Shown piece after piece: positions 12,840 to 24,996 of a stretch of 64,000 nt of DNA; position 1 is the first letter of the stretch; every line of letters begins with the position of its first letter. Position numbers and translations under genes: made by a program. The stretch is from assembly GCA_941918925.1 (NCBI GenBank), contig OW799233.1:1976001-2040000 (forward strand). The letters run 5' to 3'. The notes beneath the pieces are model-generated. The model had not been told where the DNA came from, did not search any database, and worked only from the letters and a program-made list of their open reading frames with translations. Origin of the DNA: Phyto melanocephala (taxonomy: Eukaryota > Arthropoda > Insecta > Diptera > Rhinophoridae).

Positions 12840-13725
12840 GGTTACCAAGCTTCTTGAACCATACTACTTATAAGGAGGCTAAGTCTTTGAGGCCAAATAT
12901 CTAGCGAGGGGTTAATTCCATTGTCTAAAATTGCTTGTCTTATAGTGAAATGTAGAGCAGTACATCTTAGAACTAGCTGTACCAGGAATATAACCGTAGA
13001 CGTTTTTCTTAAAAGACTGGAGACAATTTGTATACACACGGTAGGGTATTCGCGTAATGTGGAAATTATGATTGGTTGTTCATGGAGATTTTTCAAGGTT
13101 GTATGAGACAGGCGTACAGAGTTATCGAGGCATGATGTCGTGAATAGGGACTAACCGTTAACACTTTAAAACAGTTGTTATGTTTTCCATATGGGGAAGG
13201 AAGGATATAATTGCTGAATCCTTAATGATTTTTACGAACCGAAATCAACTTTTCCAGGAAGGTGAAATGTCTGGGAGTAACGTTGGATATGAAACTAAGA
13301 TGTTAAGAGAAGCATTTAGATGGTGGAACAATTTTTCATTAGTGTAAATGGGCTTGAAGTCAAAAATTGGGAATCTCGCCTATGCTACATATTGAATATA
13401 CACGGTGATAATAACAACAACTATTACTTACGAGTCTGTTGTTTTGTGGTCGAAGGAATCTCAGAGAATGATTATCAGTTATGGTGATCTTTGTGAAATG
13501 TTCATCATTGACTAGTGAAAGAACCACTGCAGGCACACATCAATTGTTGATGCTTTAGAGGATTTCAGTGCTGGCGATGAAGATTATCAGCATCGACCAG
13601 TCGGCAGTGTGAATTTTTTTTCTCTTCTAGATCATACGCCGATGCTGGCACAGTACTTGGTGTAGAAAGGGATACCTTGACATCATTGTGGAACAAATGA
13701 TCCGAAATGGTAGTGTTTTTTTTTT
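12840..13725 (+). pseudogene. decayed non-LTR reverse transcriptase
   Basis: Translation in shifting frames gives GLTVN, then KCLGVTLDMKL (about 13268-13300), the 'KYLGVTLD' motif after the palm domain of Jockey/R1-type reverse transcriptases. It then gives a segment around 'ITYESVVLWSK' (about 13420-13455), the downstream 'ITYGxxVW' motif. Many stops and frameshifts are present, and the YADD catalytic box cannot be read. GC is higher than in the flanks. It may belong to the same general group as the fragments at 1330-2050 and 49540-50240, but this was not proven. Confidence 0.65.
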
Positions 13726-13745
13726 TGCGATAATTACCATAAATA

Positions 13746-14324
13746 AAGGGTGATTAAATTTTAAGGGCCGATGTTTAATGTGAACCACACCTATATGTCA
13801 AGTTTTTTCTGCATTTCATTTGACATTTCTCAATTTCAGACTAACTCAATTTGAACCATGGAAAGATACACAATCGAGCAACGCGTTAAAGTTATTCAGG
13901 CTTATTATGAAAATGAGTGTTCACACTTCGTGATTCTTTTGGTCAACATAATCGTTCAAATTCGTCCACAATCGGGAGAATTATGAAAAATATTTAAATT
14001 TCATCAAAACAGGTCTGTATAAAATGTAAAAAACATCTGTAAATGCCTTCTTAGTTCGTTGAACGGAAAACATTACTGTTTTCATTTCGCGATAGTGTGG
14101 CAAAAGAGCTGTCAACCTCGACCTATCATCGTGCCCAACAATTGAACATCAACATTGTCATGAGGACCATCGAATGGAGGTCGCGGCGGCCATTTGACCG
14201 ATATTTTGTTCCAACATAATTGAACCACACCAATATTATCACAATAGAAAGAAATGACAATAATTTCCTAATTATTTGTGTTTTATTGAAAATCAACATC
14301 GGCCTATAAAATTAAACCACCCCT
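13746..14324 (+). mobile_element. mariner-type deletion copy with both ends (TA target)
   Basis: The left end AAGGGTGATTAAATTTTAAG and the reverse complement of the right end (AGGGGTGGTTTAATTTTATA) are inverted repeats that both lead into GGCCGATGTT. TA dinucleotides flank both sides (13744-13745 and 14325-14326). At 579 bp it is less than half the usual mariner length, and the catalytic part of the gene is missing. It therefore cannot move itself. Confidence 0.85.
13858..14210 (+). pseudogene. mariner-type transposase N-terminus (frameshifted)
   Basis: The ATG at 13858 begins MERYTIEQRVKVIQAYYENE, a typical N-terminal helix-turn-helix start of mariner transposases. A frameshift follows at about 13920, after which DSFGQHNRSNSSTIGRIM continues the expected 'FFGQHNRPxxxTIxRIV' pattern. 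Further on, RDSVAKELSTSTYHRAQQLN matches the second HTH of the DNA-binding domain. All three catalytic acidic residues lie in the deleted part. Confidence 0.85.
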
Positions 14325-16166
14325 TATATGGATTTTCGGTTACGATTTTTACCAAATTATTAAAAAATCATAGTTCTTTAAGAGCCAAGTCTTAAGTTCA
14401 TTTGGCTATGTTAAATTGTGTTATTTTTTCCACAAATCATCCACTTAAACACTAATGCTAAATAAAATAGAATAAAAAGACAAAAAAATTTTTACAACAA
14501 TTCGACAAACAAAAAAACTTTCGTTTTTAAATTCGCTTTATGAATACAAAACTGCATGACTTATCTGAAGTAACAACTATATTTCTTATTAAATACTTAT
14601 TAAATAGCATTTTTAGTAAACTCATAATAGCTTAGAGTAACAAATACATACAAGACCATGTTTTCTTCTGGCAACTTTTAAATAATATTCGTTACTTCTC
14701 GTTCAATGCAAACTTAAAAATTTTTTTAATGTACTATTAATTTTAGTTATTTGTGGTTATACAGGAAAAAGTTACTGTTCAGTTCAGAATATTTTGCTGT
14801 CGTATGTTTTATATGTTCCAAAAATATGTTCATCGACTACCACAATGATAGTTTTTCTTAATATGTTGGTATTTGATATTTGTCACCCACTGTGCTTACT
14901 TGTGTAAATGTGTTTTCATTTTATTTCAATTACAAAAAATAAGAACAAAAGTAAAGGAAAAAAATCAACACTAATGCTCGTTTGTACATTGCTACGTAAG
15001 TTGTTTGCTTGGCAGGAATGGCTGCCTGGTTAGCTTACTTGGTTGATGAGACCGATGTTCTATCTGCGAAACTTGGGTCTGTTGGCGTACGAACGTAAAC
15101 AGCGATAACTGTATGGATAGATGATTGCTTCGTTGGTTGGTTTGTTAGTTAAGTTCGTTCGTTTCTTTAGTTCTTAAAGTCGTTAAAATGCTCAATGCTG
15201 TTGGTTACAGGATTGCCTCAATTTGTAACATTTATTTTAAGCGTCGAAAAGTTTCGATAATTTGAACAAAAATCAACGTATGATCCTATTCTGCTAAATG
15301 TAAAAAATTAATAAAATTCAATCTAGTTTTATTTCTTAAAAAATTGGCATTGGATTTATATTTAGCACGAAGTATTTGAAATTTGAAAAAATTAAAGGAC
15401 TTGGGCTTGATTAAGTTCTAAGTAAGATTATGGGCATTGAACTTGTTTAAAGTGTGTTAAGCACTCATTTCAACTTATCAACATTTGTTACCTCGTCAAT
15501 GAAGAATACATTCAAAGTTTTAATATAACAATAAAATAATAATGTTTATTAATGTTTACATTTTTCTTATGGGAATTTACTCAGAAACAAAATAAATTCA
15601 ATTTAGTAAGTACTTTGTCTAACAACAAGATGGTATTTTTTAAGATCTTAAATTTAATTTTATTATCAGTCATCAGTTATTTATATTTTTAAAATATATT
15701 TTATCAAATATACGGCAACTCTGTATGCTTGGTTTTCGTTCTATGCTACATATGATATTCGTTTGTTCGATGTCGTTGCTTGTGTTTTAGCTTTACTCAA
15801 CGTAGAGCTGCTTTTATTACATTTTTTTGCTGGCTTACGTTGTTTTCAAAGTTTTTATATCTTTTTGGTTTGTGATTTTTATATACCCTACACCACAATT
15901 TGATGTAGTCTACAACAAATTAAGGTGACTGCAACGATTTTCTTAATGAATAAAGTGGAACTATACACGTTCTAAGTATTTAGTATGAAACTATTTTAAA
16001 ATAAAATTATGCAATTTTTCGTCCAGACAAAATTTTTTTTATATGTAGTTTGATGGTAGTTTTGTGCGGAAAAATTTTAACTTGAGTTGAATCTGGGTTC
16101 ATCTAAATAGGTATACCAGTGGCAAGTTGAAATACCTTTTCATTTTTTTCAATAAAAAAATTATTT
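14325..16166. other. unique AT-rich DNA
   Basis: No gene, repeat family or RNA was recognised. The stretch at 14990-15190 is less AT-rich but carries no readable protein. Confidence 0.35.
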
Positions 16167-16178
16167 ACCTTATCATAT
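16167..16178 (+). repeat. SINE target-site duplication, left
   Basis: ACCTTATCATAT, identical to 16395-16406. Confidence 0.85.
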
Positions 16179-16394
16179 GGGTGGGTGCCCCGGTGGACTA
16201 GTCAGTAGTGTGCTAGTCTGCTAGTTTGGGGGTTGCGGGATCGATTCCCGCCAGAGACTCTGGTGTTATCTGCTTCTCTTCTCTCTTTTCTATTGTATTC
16301 TTACTTTTCTATTTAGGTATCACAATGGGATCAATAAAATGGACCCAAGTGAGCTGCACAACAGCTGCCTGTTCTACGTAACCTAACCCAACCT
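16179..16394 (+). mobile_element. tRNA-derived SINE, complete, with 12-bp target duplication
   Basis: The 5' region has a tRNA-like head: an A-box-like TGGACTAGTCAG and a B box GGGATCGATTCCC (16238-16250; pol III consensus GGTTCGANTCC). A pyrimidine-rich body follows, with a 3' tail ACCTAACCCAACCT. The direct repeat ACCTTATCATAT flanks it exactly (16167-16178 and 16395-16406), the mark of LINE-mediated retroposition. A second copy lies at 60055-60278 and a fragment at 39340-39395. Confidence 0.88.
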
Positions 16395-16406
16395 ACCTTA
16401 TCATAT
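16395..16406 (+). repeat. SINE target-site duplication, right
   Basis: ACCTTATCATAT, identical to 16167-16178. Confidence 0.85.
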
Positions 16407-17180
16407 AATGTTTGCAAAGTAATTGTTTATTTGTAAAATTTAAGTGACTTTTGTTAGAAATATGTTTTTCATATAGTTAGTAGCATGGCATATTCATAAA
16501 GGTAACCTAATCGTAACAGCTGATCAGCAACTAAATTTCTTAAATTCAGTGATGGAAAATGGAAAATTTTCGTTTCGGTCTAAAAAAAATTAACTCAAGT
16601 GTACTTTTTTAATAATAAATGTACCAAATTTTTGTATTATTTTTTTTATTAAGTTCTCTTTAAAATCAAGCTAAAAAGTTTAGAAATGTTAAACTTATTC
16701 GTTCGTACCTTATCTTGGCCGGCTCCTATAATAAAAATAATACAATAATAATATTTGGTAATGCTGGAGAATAATATAAAAAGGATTTTTTTTTTAATTG
16801 GATCAACTTCCGAACCTGAGTAATCAGTTCTATATGCTACTAAACAAATAAAAATTTATTTTAAATTAAGATGTCTTTATTATGTTTATGGCTACTTTCC
16901 TATGTATGTAAAATATATGTATAACCACCTTGGCTTTAAATTCCTTCTTTTCCTCACTGTCAACTTTTATTCTATAGCTTTTGTTATATACATATGTATT
17001 TTAGTGTTTTAAATTATATTTTATTATTTTTTCTGCTAAATAAACATATTGTAAATGTAAAAAAATTAAACAAACTTGATAGCCATTTTGTACAAAATAT
17101 CAAGCGAATTCATAATCGCCTGTGTTCTAAAAATATTATATCATTCACCAAAATTTATCTTGTTTTTAACTGTTTATAAA

Positions 17181-17224
17181 TATGTATGTATGTATGTATG
17201 TATTTATGTATGTATGTATGTATG
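17181..17224 (+). repeat. (TATG)n microsatellite
   Basis: About eleven copies with one TATT interruption. Confidence 0.9.
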
Positions 17225-17697
17225 GATAAATGTATGTATATTGATAGCCCTTAATCGGCTTCATACCGGCGTTTTTAGGGCCTTGTCCATATACTTACTT
17301 ATTTTTCAATTACATTTTGATAGGTAAAATTCAGCGTATGTATGCATATGTGTAGGTGCAAAGTTGAATTACATTTTTAAAAATATTTAAAATTTTGATC
17401 ATCCTCTTGCAGGCCTTGAAGCCCATTATTATCAGCTGTCGGTATGTAACGTATGAATGTGTAGTGTAGGTTTTATTATCGGTCTGGATCGACTTTTTGT
17501 TGGCTTGGCTTTTATTATTATTGCTGATGTTGTTTTTGTTGTTGTTAGTATTGTAGATTCTTTGTTATATTCAGTTCATTTCAATTTAGCTCACTCAGTT
17601 CGTTCGTTTGTTTCCATTTTTTTTTTACTTATGAACGTAAACACGTAAATATGTCCGATGAACGTAAGTGTGTATGTAGAAATGTCTGTATATATGT

Positions 17698-17733
17698 ACG
17701 TATGTATTTATGTATGTATGTATGTATGTATAT
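17698..17733 (+). repeat. (TATG)n microsatellite
   Basis: About nine copies with one interruption. Confidence 0.85.
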
Positions 17734-18089
17734 TTGAATTTATAAATATACTTACGAGTATTTGTGTATGTATATGCAAGTGTATATTGTATGCATAGAG
17801 TATTATTTTTTTGTTTGTTGTATGCTTTAACTTGTATGCTTGTACCGACCGTTGCCCCCTCTTATTTAATGATGTTGCTGTGTGTATGGACGGACGGATG
17901 GATGGTTGGTTTGTACGTTTGTTGTGCTTGTTTGTATTTCAAAGTTTCTTTCGACTACGTTGGCTCTGGTAATAATTGTTTATTTCATTTTTCCCAACAG
18001 TTTTATTTCATTGCCTAAGTAATCGAGCAGGTAGTCAATTGTCGATGTTGTGTCCCCAAACAACCATCGGAAAAAAGAGCTCGAAAATT

Positions 18090-18270
18090 TGTTCTCAAAC
18101 TGTGGTTCTTGGAAATGCATACAAATTTTTTTTCTGTGGGCCGGAGGGCGGTTGAGTTGAATTATAAGCTGAGTAAATTTTATATGTAAATAGTTTATTT
18201 TTTTAAATTCTGCAACAACAATTCTTGGGGGGCATTACAACCCTCAGAATGGTCTAGTTACGCCCATGAC
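18090..18270 (-). repeat. possible remnant of a DNA transposon
   Basis: TTCTCAAACTGTGG near 18092 resembles the end motif of many hAT elements. On the other side, ATGGGCGTAACTAGACC (reverse complement of about 18245-18265) resembles another widespread transposon end. The interval is locally GC-rich. The two ends do not match each other, so the assignment is weak. Confidence 0.25.
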
Positions 18271-20010
18271 GGCGAATAATACTTAAAACATATTAAAAAA
18301 ATTCATGGTAATCGCATAAATAAATTTATAAAAAAAACCATCAATTGACTTAACAAAAAAACATATTTTTTGAACAAAAAAAAAATCCGGACAACTGTTT
18401 AAGTTATATACTTTTTGTTAGTAAAAACACAAATTTATAAATAATGTTTCAATTTATAACACCAAGCTGTCTTTGAAAAAAGCATACATCTGGGTTATAT
18501 GTTTGACATCTTCGTTTCATAAAACGATTTTTAAAGTGGACCACCATTCGTTTAATCAAAACGATTTTTACTAATCCGAAATTATTGTTATTAAAATCTT
18601 TTTAACAAAAAAAAAAAAAAATCTTTCGTTTAACCGAATTTGAATGTATATTTTATATTTTCCTAAGTTAATTATGGAAATTATCTACCCAGTATAACAT
18701 CTACTCGTTGTTTTACTGTCCCATTGTAAATAGAATATTTGAATCATTGGAGGTGGTTAGTAAAACTGAGGGTTAAATTTAGTAAATGAGTTGATGTTAT
18801 ACTACTAAGAATCAGTTATCTCATCATGCTTTTGTAATGTAGTGAGTGAGTGATACGTATGTACTTATATTAAAATATAATTTTTCAAACAATCGTTACT
18901 TTCAGTGGCTTTTAAATATGTATACCAGTATAGGAAGAGAGTACAGAACTACAGGGTTTTTTAGAATTTTTTCATAAATATTTAGTATCTATGTGTAGGT
19001 ATGTATGTATATTGTATATACAATTGTTATAGTATAGAGTAAATTTTTTCCATAGATATTATTTTGTGCTCGTTTAGCTGTCGTTGTCGTTGTTGTTGTT
19101 TTTTTTTATATTTTATGTATTTTTTGTTTTCTGTTCGAGTTTAGGTTTCGAAATATAAATTCACTTTAATATGAATACTCAGCAGAGTTTTATAGATATT
19201 TTTTTCTTCAAAGTCTTTAATATTGAAAATGAATACATATTCGTGAAAGTTTAGAGAAAGACACAATTTTTTCTTGTTATAAGACGAAAGAACATTTGTT
19301 GGAAATAGTATTAGAGAAAAATTTGTTTAGAGATCATTAGTTAAATTTTTATTTATTTTAATTTTAACGGATTTGGAAAAAAGGGTTGACAGACCAAAAA
19401 AATTGTTTCACATTTCAAATTAAAACCGTTACATGTAATGACTTAACAAATACATACATATGTGTATAAGTATTAGGTAATAAAATTTTGTTAAACATCA
19501 TTACGGACAGAAGGTCCTCTGTAAATAATTTTAAAACTACACCTTGAAATTACAACATTCGAATACGATTTTAGACATTCAGGCATTCATTGTTGTTCCG
19601 CTTTGAAATCATTGATTTTTATTAAAATTTCGACACCAGTCAAAGCAGTTCTTGTGATGGTTTTAACTTATTTCATGCGTCGTGCATTTATTTTATTACG
19701 TTGCATTGCATACAATGCAATATTTTATAAAATTATTTTCTAAAATATAAATATTTTTTCTTTTTAAAGTTCTTTTTTGAAAACATTAAAAAATGTGCTG
19801 TGTTAATGTTCATGTGTGATTCACATAATCATTGATAAACAACTTATAAAACTCAGGGAATATTTAATATTCTAAATTGTTTAAATAATTTAAAATGCCT
19901 TAATTTTTTTTTTACTTTATCAGATAATCAATAATAATTATTTTACTTCATATTCGTCATTTTATTTTTTTAACAAAAAAGAACGTTTTATTTGACTGAG
20001 CTATAAATCA
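18271..20010. other. unique AT-rich DNA
   Basis: No gene or recognisable repeat. There are poly(A) runs and a (TTG)n run at about 19080-19102. Confidence 0.35.
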
Positions 20011-20623
20011 GGGCTGGCCAAAAGTCACCATAATTATGAGTGATAATGCTAATTTTCATTTGAATGGCTTTGTTAGTAAGCAGATCTATAGGCCTTTCAT
20101 CAACACCAAATGCACTTAATCAGATGTTAAGTATTATATGGCATTACATCTGAAAATATCATTGGTCCTTACTTCTTAAAAAAAAAAAAAAATATGGAAG
20201 TGTTGTAACCGTAAATAGAGAGCGGTATCGGTTTATGATAGAATATATTTTACATCCTGCTTTTGAAAACAGACCAAAAATGTGGTTGTAGCAAGATGAA
20301 ACCAATGCCCACTATCCAAATTTTTGAAGAGCAAATAATTTCCAGAAATTCAAAAATTAATTGGCCTGAGAGTTTTCCAGATTTGTCAGCACCCGTCTAT
20401 ACTTGAACTTATGGCCAACAACGGCCTCATTATTGTAAAGCTTAAAACGAGGGCCATTTAAGTGGCATTTTTTTCTATTTTATTTATATATTTAATCTAA
20501 AAAAAACCACAAAAACAGTTACAAAATATACTAACAAAATATATAAAAAAATATATAAACAAAAAATAAATAAAATATATAAATATTAAATTTTTAAACC
20601 CCATGGCGACTTTTGACCCACCG
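20011..20623 (+). mobile_element. decayed mariner-type (DD41D class) element
   Basis: The left end GGGCTGGCCAAAAGTCACC and the reverse complement of the right end (GGTGGGTCAAAAGTCGCC) form diverged inverted repeats of about 20 bp. Inside, translation across an A-run and stops gives YGITSENIIGPYF, then VTVNRERYRFMIE (about 20190-20250), then a catalytic-Asp region reading MWLxQDETNAHYP (about 20280-20320). The order and motifs match the relic at 9300-9877. The A-run at about 20178-20192 suggests slippage. Non-functional. Confidence 0.75.
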
Positions 20624-21655
20624 TTTACTAAACTTTATGTGACAAATACTGGTATTTGATTTAATCAGGGCTAGTTTTAATTAATAACGAAGTCAACCTT
20701 ATATAATAATAAGAAACAAATAGAATGAATGGCTTGGAATTTTAATTCCATTTATTGATATTTTTTATAAAAGCAACATATTAATGGCCTAATATAAATA
20801 GGACATATTACAACTTTTTCGAAATCGCGTTTTTAACTTTTTCTGGTAGTCCACTAAAAACACATACCACGGCAAATTACATAAGTCATGGTTGAAAATA
20901 GCACGGGATTCTTTTTTGCCACCTCGTTTACCAGATTTAACTGTGTACGTCTTTTTTATGAGAATATTTGAAAGACAAATTTGAAGATGAAGTACGGAGC
21001 CTGTAACCAGAAACATTTCGACGTGTAATGAAAATCGCGCTAAAAAGAGCCTATGTTAGAAGATGCAGATGATATTGTTGGACTTGTAACAGCAAGAGAA
21101 TATCAGTGTAAACCGTAATACTTAATTTTATTACCCTGGTTCCACACTAGCTTCTTTGTCGGGGAAAATTTAGAAGCTTGGTCTTTGATTAAGTGTCATT
21201 TTGTAGTTGATTTTCATTATGGTTTTCTATATATGGTTAAAAAGAAAACATTAAAAAAGTTGTCAACATTTTTAATGTAAAAACATTTTACGTTCAATAC
21301 CCAGCGAAAGAAAAGTTAGCCATTATTTATGTTTGTACTACACTTAAGAAGTCATTTTTAACCACTTCTTAACAGTCATTTTAAATCATTACTTTTTCAA
21401 AAAGTTGGTCCTAAATGTGTTGTTTATAGAAAGTTACATATTTATTTAGCTATTTATGTCTAAAATTGTTATTTTTGTAAACTCATAAATTATAGTTTAT
21501 TTTAATATTAAAATAAATAAAAACAGAAATTTTATTTTTGTAAAACAATAACTTTTTATTATTATTTATTCATTAACTAAAACTTATTTATTTTACCAAT
21601 ATTATTAACAGAGTTATGAGAATTTGCAAATAGTATTAAAACAATGAACATCCTT
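20624..21655. other. AT-rich DNA without recognised features
   Basis: Neither a gene nor a known repeat was recognised here. Confidence 0.3.
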
Positions 21656-21659
21656 TTGA

Positions 21660-21928
21660 TACCAGACTTAACAACCATAGGTCATAATTGGACAAATACA
21701 CATTTTGTAAATAAGTACCTTGTTCTTTATATTAAGTTTAGATCTTTGGCTAATTAAGGAGGCACGGCTATACTTAATTGCCTTCTCACAAGTGTAAGTA
21801 ACATGCTGTTTGAATAAAAGTTTTTTTTTGTTTATAGGATATAAATATTTAATTTTGTCCATTAATGGGATAATTGTCTCTCTAGACGATAATACCATAA
21901 AATGCTGACGATCTGTCATAACAAAAAC
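21660..21928 (-). pseudogene. Jockey-like reverse transcriptase fragment
   Basis: On the minus strand one frame reads KIKYL, then KKLLFKQHV, then ASLISQRSKLNIKNKVLIYK and ICPIMTYGC. This matches the post-palm region of Jockey-clade reverse transcriptases: 'VKYLGVxLDxxLxFxxHI', 'RKSKLSxxNKLLLYK', 'IRPIMTYACxVW'. The frame is open for about 90 codons, but the catalytic core is absent. At its 5' side it is cut by the MITE at 21930-22319. Confidence 0.75.
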
Positions 21929-21929
21929 A

Positions 21930-22319
21930 TTGGGCCAATTCAAAGTAGACTCTCATATTGTACTATGTCATATAATTCATATTAATATGACTAGTGACTT
22001 TGAACACCTTTTGTTAACAAATTATGTATTTAATACAAGAAAGAAGACAAAGAGATGACGCTGTTAAAAATTGTATGTATACAGAAAAGAAGAAAATAGA
22101 AAATATTCTCTCTGAGAGGTGAGAAGCGAAGAAATTCTCTCTGAGAGACAGTATGGTTAAAAGTATAACATAAACAATTTCTTATACATAGGAAACAAAT
22201 GTGTAAAGTCATATTATTTTTTTTGTATGGAAATTACTAACAAAAATTTTATGCATGCATAAAATAATATGAAATAGTACAAATACGACTGATATGCAAC
22301 CACTTTGAATTGGCCCATT
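21930..22319. mobile_element. MITE with TTGGGCCAATTCAAAGT inverted ends
   Basis: The left end TTGGGCCAATTCAAAGT is mirrored on the right by ACTTTGAATTGGCCCA. Similarity continues inward (TTGTACTATGTCATAT against TTGTACTATTTCATAT). The element is ~390 bp and non-coding, with two ATTCTCTCTGAGAG blocks inside (about 22107-22150). It sits directly beside the reverse transcriptase fragment. No clear target duplication was found, so the superfamily is undetermined. Confidence 0.75.
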
Positions 22320-23784
22320 GTGTGCTATCAAAACTTATCATTTTCTAATTAACAGTTTAAATACAAAAATTGTTTGCATTTAAAAATTTAAAATTAAATA
22401 TTTGGTGTCACTAACGAAAAAAGGCTCTAAAAATTTAAAATAAAGGCATCGAGCACTGATGCTGAAAATTTTTCGGGTCGAAAATTCCTAAAAACACTAA
22501 CTAAAATTAGCTCTAAAATCATCGAAATGGTAACGCAATAACGGAGAGAATAATTACAAATTTTGATTCCGCGAAAAAAATGATTTTCTCAATCGCGGAA
22601 CGGAGTGAATAATGAATGCTAATATGTTTGTATTTTTCAATAATTATTTGGGCCAACGCAACTTTTTCATGCATTTTTTTGAGATATATTTTTGGAATTA
22701 ATTTTTAGTTTTTTTTTCATTTTTATTATTCTTGGTTAAAACTAGCAAAAAAATGTTGAATAATTAATCCAAAAACAATAATTTAATATATTTTTATTAT
22801 CTTAATAGATAACTTTTTTGTTATTAACAAATATCGTTATGTTTTTCAATTTGATCGATGAACAAATATATTAATTCATTGCCGGTTGTAATATGCAGCA
22901 AACGTTTTACAAACATGTATACACATGTTTTGTATTTAATATAAATATGTTTTAGTTAAATTGCAAAGATCTTGCAGAAATTTCTGGAAAAATACGAGTA
23001 TTACTGTTTTTTTAGCCAAACAAATTCAGATTTTGTAGCTCCCATGGAATTTCTTAAAACGATTGTTACGTATATATGTATATGTAAATTATCTACCTTT
23101 GGCAACATTTACAGAAAATCTTGGTTCAATGGATTAATTACCAACAAAGTTATTGGGAAAAAAATAAAAAAATGGTTGGCAAAAAATAAAGGTAAATTAA
23201 AAGTTCAGATTATTGATTTCCTAAATAAGTTTTCGTAACACTTGCATCGTATTATTGTCAGTTATGTCAGAGTTGAGAAGTAGCGAAATTTATATATACA
23301 TTTCTGCGATATATGCAAAAAAAAACACTAAAACCTCTATTTGTATACCATTTACATGAGTGCAAAAACGTATATCATAAAATCCATGTCACGCACTGTT
23401 ACAGAGTGCGAATAATTGCAACTAATTTTGTTAAAAAAAATATTTTTTGTTAAAGCAGATTTGCCGCTATTATTATTTAACTTTATGCTCTTTCAAAAAT
23501 TTATAAAGCACTTATTAATAGGTTTTCTAATTTCGTTAGTATAAATCAAAATGTATCGTACGCACATGTTACAAAATTTACCTTTTGAACATTTTATGTC
23601 AGTTTCTATCAAAAATTTCTGCGAATTTACTTCAGATAAAAATTCATATTTTTAACAGCTAGAAGAAGCAATCTTAGATTATACGAAAAGTTATATTATC
23701 TGAAAAAAAAATATATATATATTCATCTTTTACTAATTTTTAACATCGTCACGCACATGTGTGACGGATGACTTTTCTGTGGAA
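22320..23784. other. unique AT-rich DNA
   Basis: No gene was recognised. The 88-codon open frame at 22972-23238 has no recognisable motif. Confidence 0.35.
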
Positions 23785-24139
23785 TTCGTGATATATAAGT
23801 TTGTCATTCCGTTTGTATATGTCGTTGGTCACAATTAGAAAGGCCCTAACTGAAATAATTATAACTTTACAGGAGTAGGCAAAAATGTAATACAAACTGC
23901 ATAGTGAAACTAGTTTGTAAAATTCTTTGTAAAAATGTTATTGTATTACATTTTTGTCAAGTTGTATTTGTGTGAAATGCATTGAAATCACTGACAAACT
24001 AAATTTTGTAAAAAAAAACGTGCTAGGGCCTTTCTACTTGTGACCATCGATATGTATGTATGTATATGATGATACAGAGTGTTGTGTGAAGGGTATATAA
24101 GATTTGGCACAGCCGAATATAGCGCTGTTACTTGTTTAA
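23785..24139 (+). mobile_element. internally deleted copy of the hairpin-ended fly repeat, split by a MITE
   Basis: A remnant of the head (ATATAAGTTTGTCATTCCGT) and a well-kept tail (GAAGGGTATATAAGATTTGG, then the GGCACAGCCGAATATAGCGC hairpin, then TTACTTGTTT) bracket a 229-bp MITE (23822-24050) inserted at a TATG site. The family is described at 32687-34308. Confidence 0.75.
23822..24050. mobile_element. MITE with GGTCACAAGTAGAAAGGCCC ends, copy 1
   Basis: The left end TCGTTGGTCACAATTAGAAA and the reverse complement of the right end (TCGATGGTCACAAGTAGAAA) match over about 28 bp, through GGCCCTA. The flanking TATG (23818-23821 and 24051-24054) may be a duplication, but it lies in a TATG-rich tract and is therefore ambiguous. 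A second, more diverged copy is at 28411-28613. Confidence 0.8.
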
Positions 24140-24996
24140 ATTAAAAATATTATTTAATTATAACAAAATATATATTACAACAACGGAATGAAAAATAAGA
24201 TTCATTATTTCCAATTTTTTTTAATTTAATTTTCCAAATACATAATTCAAATAAAATAAAATATTTTTTTTTAAGAGAAATTTATTAAAAAAAATTTATT
24301 GATATGTAACTCAACCAACAAGTGTTGATTTTTCGTCGAGAATTTCTATTGCTTTTAATTTTGTTATAAAAGGAACCGAAAAATTTAAATTTTAACAAAA
24401 TTAATTTTATGTTATACTTGTAATTCCGATCATTTTTGTTGTATTTTTTTTTCAGATAACGTTATTATAAGTTTGTTTTTGACATGTGGATACTATATTT
24501 TAATTACATACAAAGCTATGAAACAAATAATTTTTGATGCCCCTAAAAGTATGCACAATGGAAAAATTTGATGTAAGTAGAAATTTTGCGTTGGAAATAA
24601 TAGTGATTTCACTTTTTATTTTACTTGCAAAATGCTCGTTTAATTTCACTTACAAAGGGAATTTATTTTTGTGACATTCCCGATAATTTTTAAAAGTTTA
24701 TTTGTTTATATTATGTCTTCGATCTTTTTTTTTATTAATTAGTTGTTTTATTTATTAGGCTTAAGATCAATCTTTTTATAAAAATAATTTTATTTTATTC
24801 CGATATTTTGCTACCGAAAAAACTAATCTCTAGCTTAATAAATAGAGAAACTAATTGTATTTGCTTGTACATACCTTTAGAAACTATTTATTTACAAAAT
24901 TCTTTAAAACAAAAAAAAAAAATAAATAAATAACATATTTATCATTTATTATAAATAATTTAGTATTACGTGTTGGTTATTGTAAAAATTGTTGTA
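24140..24996. other. AT-rich DNA without recognised features
   Basis: Neither a gene nor a known repeat was recognised here. Confidence 0.3.

Larger units (their letters stand above)
16407..18085. other. unique AT-rich DNA with TATG microsatellites
   Basis: No gene was recognised. It holds two long TATG tracts. The less AT-rich part at 17400-18050 shows short open frames rich in Val, Tyr and Cys without recognisable domains. Confidence 0.4.

Noticed and set aside
12842..13106. Overlapping open frames on both strands near 12.9 kb
   Set aside because: Neither reads as a known protein on its own; the plus-strand text fits a frameshifted reverse transcriptase instead.
16200..16260. Possible genuine tRNA gene (B box GGGATCGATTCCC)
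   Set aside because: No cloverleaf with acceptor stem could be drawn. The flanking duplication and body show it is a SINE.
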